Assembly: GCF_024679245.1 (NCBI RefSeq)
Contig: NC_090172.1
Location: forward strand, 39,606,653 to 39,670,652
DNA length: 64,000 nucleotides
Reading direction: 5' to 3'
From: Pseudorasbora parva
Lineage: Eukaryota > Chordata > Actinopteri > Cypriniformes > Gobionidae
A program made the translations under genes and the position numbers. The notes beneath the pieces were generated by a model. The model did no database searches, was not told the DNA's origin, and was given only the letters and a program-made list of their open reading frames with translations. Below are positions 48,185 through 58,430 of the stretch, in pieces; positions within the stretch are counted from its first letter, which is position 1, and each line of letters opens with the position of its first letter.

Positions 48185-48312
48185 GTTAGTTTCTAGCAAA
48201 CACATACAGCATAGGATTCATTGAGCTACTGATAAAAGCCAGAGCTCCAGAAATTTACTATTTGAAATATGAGACTGTCCATCTAATTTTCCTACTAGAA
48301 GAACCGCCTTCA
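48185..48312 (-). pseudogene. Fragment of an ltb4r-like gene (TM7 region)
   Basis: The + strand AGCAAACACATACAGCATAG and TGAGCTACTGATAAAAGCCA are near-identical to 38090-38150 of the second receptor gene, and CCTACTAGAAGA(A/T)CC matches further in. It covers roughly the NPVLY/TM7 and ECL3 codons in the same orientation. The match stops on both sides and an internal deletion and changes break the frame. It is the relic of a third copy or of a partial duplication. Confidence 0.75.
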
Positions 48313-48533
48313 AAGTCTGAGCACATTCTTTGTAATAATTTAATTCATTGCAAAGGTTAATTGTGAGGTCTACTAACAATGCACATATGGGATGATATGG
48401 TAATTAAATACCCCTAAAAGTATTTTAAAAGCAAATTAAAAAAAGCTCTGGAAAACCTTAAATCAGAAAGATATTTCTTATGTGCACCTACAGTCAGACA
48501 ATTCAAGGTTCCAGAGAAGACAACTCAACAACT

Positions 48534-51260
48534 GGGGCCCGTGCCATGATGGAAGTTTAACAAACTCAGGGTTACAGGATTAGTTTCGAGTTGACAAAAC
48601 CAAACCAATCTATTCAGGCTTTTTTTTTTGTTGGTACCATGACGTTGATCATCAGCTTTCTTTGTCAACTCAGGCTTTGATTTTGATCCTGAGTTCAGAG
48701 GCCTGTTGCATGAAGCTAGCTGAACGAACTTTGAGTTTCAGAGTAGGTTTAGAGTTGACAAATCCAGATAAATCCAACCTGGTTTAGATCAAGTTCAACT
48801 GTTTCTCAAAGCTTGGTATAAACTTTCTCTGTCAACTCAGGTTTAAACCAGAGTTCGCGATTAACTCTGAAGCGCGTCCTGAAAGTGTGACAAGTGCGGC
48901 AAACAGCCAATCACAGAGTCCGTTTGATTCACTTCTCTTCTGAAGATTGAGAGATTGTTTTGAAAATTGTTATGAAAGTAAATGTATTTACAAGGCAAGA
49001 ATAAACCCTGCTGCTGCGGCGAGAGTTTGAGAAGGCAGCTGACAGAATATCTGACTATATCAATGCATGATGTGAATCAAATAGCCTAAATATGCCTAAT
49101 AATTATAGGTTCACAAAGAGCTCAAATGAATTCACAATTGTTTAAAAGAATTATGAATGCATGCATTATGTTTATATTACTATTTGGCTACTTGTCAATT
49201 ATTAATATTTATATGAACATTTTATATGAATTCAAAGTGATTATAATTAATGTAGCCTAATATAAATATAATAAATAATTAGCACCAAAAGATGCAACAT
49301 TTTATTTCTAAAGTTCTCATTATAAACTGCTTTAATTTGAAAGGAGAAATACAGGGTGTGTGGCTTTATTGCATCTTTACTTGCAGTTTGAGTTTGTGAT
49401 CTCTAACTCAGAGTAAAATCTGCTCCAGAGCAGTTACCATGGTGATGAACACCAATCCACCTTCTTGAGCCCGAAAAAACAGAGTTTGCTCAAACTAATC
49501 TCGAACTTACCTGGGTAACAACTGAAACCAGCTTTGGGCAACAGACCAGGGGCCTGTACCATGATGGTAGTTTAACAAACTCAGGGTTAAAGGATTAGTT
49601 TTGAGTTGACAAAACCAAACCATTGTATTAAGGCTTTGTTGGTCCCATGATGCTGATCTTCCACTTTCTTTGTCAACTCAGGCTTTGATCCTGAGTTCAG
49701 GAGTTTAGCTGTGACATCAGTAGTGAACAGCCAATCACACGCTGTGGAACTGAGACGAACTTCTCGCGAGACAATCAGTGAGATTCATTTCTCTCTTCTG
49801 CAGAATATTGCATGATTGAAAAATGTTGAGAATTAAAATAAAAAAAAATACACAGCAAGAAGAAAAGCTGTCTATGAAAGAGGACAACTTTAAGAAAAAT
49901 AGTATACGTCAATCCAAGTAAAAGTTATGAAGTTAGTTTAGTTGATATAGAGAAAATTGAACATTTAAGCTTAGTAAGCTTCTTTTTTTTAATAGGCTAG
50001 TTTTATTTATTGATTTTAAAGCTTATCCATATGACTTTATGCAGGTGATGTTATTTATATGACTTATGTATTAATTTTAACAAAGTGCCTATTAATGATT
50101 GATTAACTAAAATGATAAATGTGTAATTTATTAAAGGTATAATAATTACATAAGTTATATCTAAATCATTCAAAATTATTATTTTTTATAAATAAGCATT
50201 GTTAAAAGCCAGACACTTTAGTCTTTAAAAACCATTTACTATGCAGTTACCTTTAATTTGGAGTAGAAACAGGGGGAGTGACTTGCGACACTGCATCAGA
50301 GGTGTGTCACTTTACTCACAGCTGATTGGTCCAATTTCAGATTGAGATCTCTAATCCAGAACATAACCTGCCCCAGAGCAGGTTAGCTCTGGAGCGTAAG
50401 TTACTATGGTGATGAACACAGCTAAAAGCCAAACCACTTTAATGGTACCTAAAACCCAGGATTGGCACAAACTAAGCTTAAACAAATCTGGCTAGCCAGC
50501 TAAACCAGCTTCATGGTACAGGACCCAGAAGAGTTACATCCGTAGTGAACAGCCAATCACATGCTGTGGATCAGTTAAACTGAGATTCACTTCTCACGAG
50601 AGAAGCAGCCAGTGAAATTCATTTCTCCTCTGCAGATTATTACATGATTGAATAATATTAAGAATTTAAACAAATTTACACAGCAAGAAAAAAGGAGCCG
50701 TCAATGAAAGAGGACAACTAAAAGAAAAAATATTATATGTCAATGCAAGTAAAAGTTATGAAGATAATTTAGTTGATAGAGATAATTGAACATTTAAGCG
50801 CAGTACGCTTCTTTTTTTATAGCTTTATTTATTGATTTTAAAACTTATTTGCATGACTTTATATAGGCTATTTATATGAATTTTAACAAAATGCCTATTA
50901 ATTCCTGATTAACTTAAAAGATTAATGGGAAATTGATTAAGGGTATAATAATTACATCAATTATATCTAAATAAATCATTCAAAATTATTATTAATATTA
51001 TAAAATAAGCATTGTTAAAAGCCAGAGGCTTTAGTCTTTAAAAAACATTTGCTATGTAGTGACCTTTAATTTGGAGTAGAAACAGAGGGAGTGACTTTAT
51101 TGCATTAGAAGTGTGTAACTTTACTCACAGCTGATTGGTCCAATTTCAGCCCTGGAGATGAACACAGCTAAAAGCCAAACCACTTTAATAGTACCTAAAA
51201 CACAGGATTGGCACAAACTAAGCTTAAACATATCTGGCTAGCCAGCTGAACCGGTTTCAT
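48534..51260. mobile_element. Family A element carrying nested family B and family A elements
   Basis: The outer family A unit opens GGGGCCCGTGCCATGATGG at 48534, stops at GATCCTGAGTTCAG (about 48698), and resumes at about 50527 with GTAGTGAACAGCCAATCACA, ending near CTGAACCGGTTTCAT. The gap holds a family B unit (48700-49548, ends GCCTGTTGCATGAAGCT and GGGCAACAGACC) and directly after it a complete family A unit (49549-50526, ends GGGGCCTGTACCATGATGG and CTTCATGGTACAGGACCC). None has coding capacity. Confidence 0.65.
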
Positions 51261-51984
51261 TGAAGACCTCGCTAGCCTACGACCTCGCATCTGTCAAAAC
51301 AAAAGCATGAAGTCTGTGTGCAGGTGAATGTGACAGTAGCGCCATCTGCTGGCCATACTTCATACATACTATAACAGCCACACCTCAATGCATTGTTTCT
51401 TTTGTGGATAACTTGTTTTCGCTTATATAACCATATCATTTGTTGACGCATTTGACTGATGGATTTAGACATTTAATGCAAATTTCCATGCAAATGTTAA
51501 TGTTGATTGAGAGTGTAAACCAAGAGAAAGAGTTGTCAGCTGCATGAGGTTAAATTTCAATTTGTATCTGTTTTTTTCATTACTGCTAATTTTCTTCAGA
51601 TGAGGAAGGACTGATCCAGCATTTCATTGTCTAGGGGTGGTAAGGGTAGGAGCTGACAGGTTTAATAGTTTTATACAAACGATGTATTATTTATGATTGT
51701 TGTTTTACTTAGGCTACATTTTGTGTAAATATGTACAAGTCATACTTTACCATGTGTTACAAAAATAAATTAAAGTTTATAAAGTAAAGCATAATTGTTT
51801 CTGTACCTGGTATTGCTTTCAACACTCCAGTTATACATATTAAATAAAAACAGTATCAACAAAATCCATCTTACCAAAATGAATCAACACTGCAATTACA
51901 AGTGCCTAAATAATGTTATGAGATTATATTCAACATTTTATATTTAAAACAGAGATGTTGGGAGAAAATACTGTTATTTATGAA

Positions 51985-52440
51985 ACTAGCTTTCAGACTA
52001 GCTCAAGTTGTTCCAAACCTGTGAGTTTCTTTCTTCCTCCAAACACAAAAGATATCTTGAGGAATATGGGTAACCAAACAGTCGATGGACCCCACATACT
52101 TCCAAACACTGCCACAGTCTTTTATTTACTTTTTACCCCTAAATTGTACCTAATAGTAGTACCTTAAAGGTACATATCAGTAGGCTACTATAAAAGTACA
52201 TTTAATTGTACATATTACCTTTATAGCTTTTGTACCTGGGAGTATTGCCCCAGTGACAGCGTTGTACTTTTTTTCTTAGGGTGTAGTATGAAGAGAAAAA
52301 AAATCACACAATGGTAGTCAACTGTTTGGTTACTGACATTCTTCTAAATATCTTCTTGTGTTCAGCAGAAGAAAGAAATTCATACAGGTTTAGAACAACT
52401 TGAGGGGGAGTAGAAGCTTCAATTTTGGGTGAACTAAAGG
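51985..52440. mobile_element. Fold-back MITE
   Basis: AGTTGTTCCAAACCTGTGAG and AAGATATCTTGAGGAATAT on the left are inverted at AACAACTTGAGGG and AAATATCTTCTTGTGTTC on the right, ending TTTTGGGTGAACTAAAG. It is related to the elements at 21149 and 25369. A remnant of the same type lies at about 62105-62335. Confidence 0.5.
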
Positions 52441-53302
52441 CCTATCTTTAATCTTTAATGGAGGGCTATTGCTCAAGTTAGGCTGTCTGTATTGAGATGT
52501 TTTAATTTCACAGCAGCTACAACAGTGCTGAAGTTTAGGGCAGACATGATCAATATCTGTCTGTCATGTGGATCTGCTTGCTCTGCCGTTTCAGTGGCTT
52601 GATCAACAATAAAGTTAGTGATAAAGGTACAGATACAATGTAAATGAACTGTTACAGCAGTGATCTAAAATAGAGTAGCAATAAATAAAATAAAAAATAG
52701 CAATACTGTACCCAAAATGAACATTTTACAATATTAACTTTTTGTTTATCAGCACAAAATTATTATTTATTCATATAATTATGCCTAAAACGCCTTATGT
52801 ATGCTTACTTATTTCACTGACGGTGTGGGCTACAACAGTGTTAATAATTTGTATTTTTTTGCAAAAAAATTTTTTTATTTTGTTTTCATTTAAAACCATG
52901 TTATAGTGCCTTTTTTCACAATCCAGTGATTTAAATATGAAATGCACTTAATCTAATTGGAGGTGAATATATGAAAGTAAATGACCACATGTCATTTCAT
53001 AGGGAGAATACAGACAGTGCTTTCCCCTCCACTGAAACCTCTATCACACACTCAGAGCAACAGCATATGCTGGTTTTCCATGTTCCATTTTTCTAACATG
53101 CTATACATGTGAAAAGATGATTGCACCTGACAGAAATTGAACAGATGAGGAATCACCTGGGGACCATGCACATATCCAACAGGCAACAGCCAAATGAGCC
53201 AATAACTCATTTCTCTCTAGAACACAACTGGCCCAGCACTGCCTCTCAGCCACCTGCTCCAGATTTTATGAAGAGTCTGATATGCAACAGCAGTGTGTCG
53301 CC

Positions 53303-53497
53303 TCAGGTACTCGGTGCATTAGAGAACTGCTGGAGTAGAGAAATGGCCCCCATGATGAATATAATTAGGTAGATCAGCAGACAGTTGAGTCTCTCCCAGA
53401 AGACTCTGTTGGACAGGATGGCTATACTGGTTGAAGCCAAGGTGGGCGGCTTGAAGACAGGACTGTCAGATTGAGCTGCAGCACTGATGAATGCCAT
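53303..53497 (-). CDS. Candidate small membrane-protein frame, unrecognised
   Basis: A 64-codon frame from ATG to a TGA at 53303. The first 33 residues are polar, and a hydrophobic stretch LNCLLIYLIIFIMGAISLL (about 38-56) reads as one transmembrane helix. Codon usage and base content look more gene-like than the surroundings, and the region 53120-53660 is unusually rich in non-repeat sequence. I do not recognise the protein, and no splice partner or regulatory site supports it. It may be an exon of a gene, a relic or chance. Confidence 0.2.
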   Translation of the reverse strand: MAFISAAAQSDSPVFKPPTLASTSIAILSNRVFWERLNCLLIYLIIFIMGAISLLQQFSNAPST

Positions 53498-54012
53498 CTA
53501 CATCAACAGAGAGATGATGAGTGGATACCAGCAGAACCCGGATGCAGGCAGAACTAATGCAGTGAGAGCAGTGACACATGCCATTTACAACGCAAAGAGA
53601 AAACCTATGGCACCTGTGCGAGAAAACAAAGGAAACTAATGCAGACAGACGGGCAGAGGTCCGGGACAATCACTCAGCAGTGTCAGCATGACAGAAACTT
53701 TTAAATTCCAGCAGCACAGACCAGTGCAAACTTATATTATATACAGTACTTATATTATACTGAAATAAGACATACAGTAAAGGCAAAGAAAGCATTGGGG
53801 TGGCACAATGGTATCAAATGGTAAAAACTTGGTATTTTGATATTTACAGATACTAAACAACAATTACCATATTCTTATACAATTATATTTGTATGGTCAT
53901 TAAAAAATAATATTAAATATATGTTATTAAATAATGTTCCTAATACAATTTATTGATAATTTATAAACATCTCACAATAAGAAAGTTCCAAAGTAAGAAA
54001 AGTAAGTCACCC

Positions 54013-54176
<164 letters not shown>

Positions 54177-54197
54177 AAAAGTAAGTATATATATATC

Positions 54198-54300
54198 AGG
54201 GCTCGACATTAACGCTTGCCCTTGTCCGGGACAAGTGGGTTTTTTGAAGGGACAAGTGAAAAATAATTTTACTTGCCCGACGGACAAGAGCTTGAAAACA
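54198..54300. repeat. Dispersed repeat fragment (GGGCTCGACATTAAC)
   Basis: GGGCTCGACATTAACGCTTG is followed by a GGGACAAGT/ACTTGTC-type inverted word pair around GTCCGGGACAAGTGGG and GACAAGTG. I associate this with a dispersed fish repeat, but cannot name it. It directly follows the TA microsatellite. Confidence 0.4.
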
Positions 54301-56113
54301 AAAAATAACTAGCAAATCACCAAAATGCACAAATGATTGTGCATTAATTTAGTGTAAGTGGCGATCGATAGTGGTGGATAATAATAATATATGATGAACT
54401 GGCGATAACAAGGTCGCGCTGTTGACGGCCGTGCAGCCTCTCGAGGAGAAATTACAACACTAGAGCGTTTAAGCTGTTTCCTGAATAACATCACGACTGA
54501 AAATGACACTGCATTTATATAACAGTTTCATAAACAATTAATCAACATTCACATTTAGATGCAATATTGAGTGCTTTTGTTCGATTTCAGCAGCGAAAAT
54601 CGTACACACACAGCAGAACCGTAACGCGTCTCACAGCAACAAGTGTGTTACTGACCAATTCAGTGTTTCAATGACTCAATGACTCGTATATATATATATA
54701 ATATATATATAAGACACTACAGTTGAAGCAGCGGGTTGTTCATCATCCAGTGCTCCATAAAACTTAGATAGTGGATCGATATCACACAGCATCCATTCTT
54801 GGCACAGGATCAAGGGGGAAGAAAAGAGACTGCTCCAGAAATATAACAATATGAATAATATGACAAAGAGATAAAGTATTTATTCCGCACCATAGTGGTG
54901 TTAATTGTGGCTTGTGTTAGGTTTAGGATTTGAGTTAGGCCTAATGCTTAGATTTAGGCTAGGTGTAATGCTAGGGTTAGGAATAGGATAATTTTTTTTA
55001 TGAATATATCGGTGTACTTGATAGATTTTTAGTTATATATATAATGTTTCCATTGTTCATATCCAGCTTTTCTCACTTCCTCAAGTTCAGATTTGTATGT
55101 AATATCATTAAAGATGGATGGTGCAAAATATTCTAGGTGAGAGGGACAAATAAACCAGCTTATGCAGCCTCACTGGAGCACTAAAAGCCCATCATACTCG
55201 CATACACAAGCTGTGAATGATTCAGACAATTACGCTTCATTGACTTTCATTCCACTCTCGAGTTTGTGGTTTCCATCCGCGTGTGTGGACTGTGGACAAA
55301 TCAAAAAACGCTAAAAATGTTTAGTGGTATTTCCTACATGCAAAATAACTTCACTTTGTATCTACCTGTACAGATGTGGCCTTTGCATACTTCAGTTTTT
55401 CTCACAAGGAGATGATGTTGGCCAGCGAATGCCAATCCCAAGCTTTCCTAATGGGGATACCTGAATACAGGGTTTGTAGCAAATCTAGTCCATTTTCTCC
55501 AAGTGAGGTTTTAAAAGAAATTGAATGACACATTGAATATCTGGAAGCCGATTCTTATTTTTAGATTAAGATGAACATGATTCATTAAAGATGAATGTAT
55601 TTCCTCCTTGTTGCAGATAAACCATGAAGCTGTTGTTTAATAAATGCAGAGAAATAGGAAAAGCCTCAAAAAAAGAAAACGTGAAGAAGTTATAATTTCA
55701 GAGCCACAGCAAATATCAGGTACGGTATTTCCTGACACATTAGCCTGTTTAACGTTCTACATGTCTGTTGCTTTTCGTATACTGTAAGTAAATATAAAAA
55801 GTGTGGCCAACAAAAGAGTTACTGTGAAAAAGCTATTGATGTTCCTCAGGCTAAAACGGTACAGTAAACTTAATTGAGCATTATTTCTCACACTGCTTGA
55901 GTTTACACGAATTTAAACCACATACTGCTTGGCCCCAAGGCAGAGTAACACCATTAGTAACAATGAATCTGTTTGTTAGCTCAGTCAGTTGCGCAGAAAC
56001 TGAATACCAACCTTCAGGGCTCGTGAGATATGTCTCTCTACCTTATGTCAATCATCACAAAAGATTAAAGACATTCAATAAAGCACACTTCTGTTATCGG
56101 TACAAAGCAATCT

Positions 56114-57406
56114 GTCTTTATTACTTCTGTGTGAACTCGTTAATATTGAAGAATGAAAAATGAAACACTTCAGTACATACTCGTGCTCCAGCTAGAAGTG
56201 GAACTTGCAATGCTTTTTTTAAAAATGTATTATTATTATCGTTTGTACACTTCCAATTTGGTTTGGCAACAAAGAATGGCACTTAAGTGATTCCCATGTT
56301 GTCTGGTTAATACACACATAAAGATTACTTCCTAAATGCTATGTCCTCAAAGCACCACTGGTGCAACTATTTACAATTTACATGTTGTTTTTTGTTATAC
56401 TTATTAATGCAAATAAGAGAACTGAAATGAAAAAAAAAACTCCCATTTCCAAAGAGGCAGGCAGCAGCAATACCCAGCACCCAAGAGCAGCAGCGCTGGG
56501 GAGAGCTGACCTGAGGTCAGTCGTACGATCTGAATTAATGCTCTCTTATTCTGGATCAAGCCAGCTATCAAAACCGGTTTCCACTGCACACTGACCACAG
56601 GTCCACAGGCTATGAAAACACTAGAAAGAACAGAAACTCTACAACAAATGCTTTAAACATTGCTTAACACCTTTAGTGTAACCGATGCTCAGAAATCTAG
56701 ACATGCCTTTTAACATTCGGCCATATTTCTAAGAAAAACCAGCTGAAGTCTGCAGCAAAGTGGGCAACAACAACAACAACAACAACGACGACGACGAAAA
56801 AGAGTGGGAACTGAATGACCGCAATAGTTCAGAAGTGTTTTGAACACTACAACAGTATTTACAGTTAATAATACATCTGAGAACACTAATGTATCTTAAC
56901 ATTTGAAAAGAAGATAAATACAAGAATATTTATTCACTTTTATAGATCATTTTTAAATTTATATAAAAGCTATTGAAGCTAAAAGTGGCTTAAAAAAGAA
57001 AAAGAGAAACAGTGCTATTTCGAGTGCTTTTAAACTCTGTAAGAGATTCGCTTGCACTCAGTAGGAACAATAAATACTAGCTCTGTACTCCTCTTCGGTG
57101 TGACAACGTCGTCTTCTCAATCTGAAGCAGACAGGTCTTAAACCTACGGGACAAAGCAGGACAGAGAAACGTGCATTACGTACAAGCAAGTGTGTAAAAG
57201 TTCTTACTTGAAGCATGTATAATATTTTCAATATGCTGAGATAAGTGTATTAATGCACATGCACATAGCTGTGGAAATGTGATGTCATGGAGCGAAAGCC
57301 AGACTTACTGCAGCAGGGGTTACTGAGCTCACACTATAGTAGAGGGACCAATCACCTGAGCTTCCCCCTGTGATGAGAAGGACATGGGCGCAGGGGTTAT
57401 CGCATG
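56114..57406 (-). other. plekhg4: Probable plekhg4 3' untranslated region
   Basis: Non-coding sequence downstream of the plekhg4 tail. On the - strand AATAAA occurs at 56114-56119 (TTTATT on +) and near 56927, either of which could be the poly(A) signal. A (CAA)n(CGA)n tract lies at about 56765-56799. The start depends on which terminal exon is right. Confidence 0.4.
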
Positions 57407-57527
57407 TTAACGGGGGAGTTCTGACTTGATCATCAGGTGATCAGTGTCTTCTGGAGTGTGTGGATTAGTGCTAGCGTAAGCATGGGTGTTACGACATGTT
57501 TCTGCATCAGTGACATTTGGTGTGGAC
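57407..57527 (-). CDS. plekhg4: plekhg4 candidate terminal exon
   Basis: Acceptor CTTCAG|GTCCAC. Joined to the weaker donor at 57597 it continues (Q)[18 protein letters not shown] to [10 protein letters not shown] and a TAA at 57407-57409, 39 codons open. With the donor at 57584 the frame hits an early stop. No conserved peptide confirms it. Confidence 0.4.
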
Positions 57528-58361
57528 CTGAAGATGTGCAATCAAAATATTAGCCATTTGAAATGGACATGTGTGATACTAACCGCTGAGATGTACTGGC
57601 TGTTAAAGCAGGCTTTCTCTTGAGTGGGAGAGGTGATGGAGGAGTAACAGGATGAGTCGCATGGTGAGCTGGGCTCCTCGGACAAAGCCTCGGGAAGGTG
57701 ACTGGACACGCATCCGCTGTCTGACCCGCTCGAGCCACTACCTGACAGACAGTGAGATGACGAACCCGAACTTTCTGTAGCTACAAATACAGGCATGTTA
57801 TATGTGACTTCTGGAATGACGTTCACACTTTCAAACGTGTTATGATACATACTCATAGACGGCTGACTGCTGGTCTCATGTTCCAGCTCGTCTTCCTCAA
57901 TGCAGGGGCTGATGAGAGGTCTCTCCCCTGTTAACAGGCTTTGGCTACTATACATGTGCAGATTTAAGGGCCCCAGCAGTGTGGAAGAGGAGGGGCCACC
58001 GGCCACCGGGGGGCCACTAGCGGGAGCGTTTACTGCAGCTCGTTTGAACGGGTTTGAGTGGTCAAATAGCGAGACGGCAATGGATGCTCTCGTCCTGGCC
58101 CCTGTAACAGGAGAGCATGATGCTAGTAAAAATCAACCCAGGGAATCTTTTGCTGCTTATTTAGAAAAAATACCAAGAATTTAGCAGGATTATTCTAATG
58201 ATTTTATCATGTTTTTAACACGCTCACCTCTGCCTTTCATAATGTAGTCAATGGCTCTGTCGTTGATAGCAGCATCACTGGGTTTAATGTCCAGAAATGG
58301 TTTATTACCCACCCCCATAGAAACCATCTCCTGCATTCGAATTTCTACACACACAGACACA

Positions 58362-58430
<69 letters not shown>

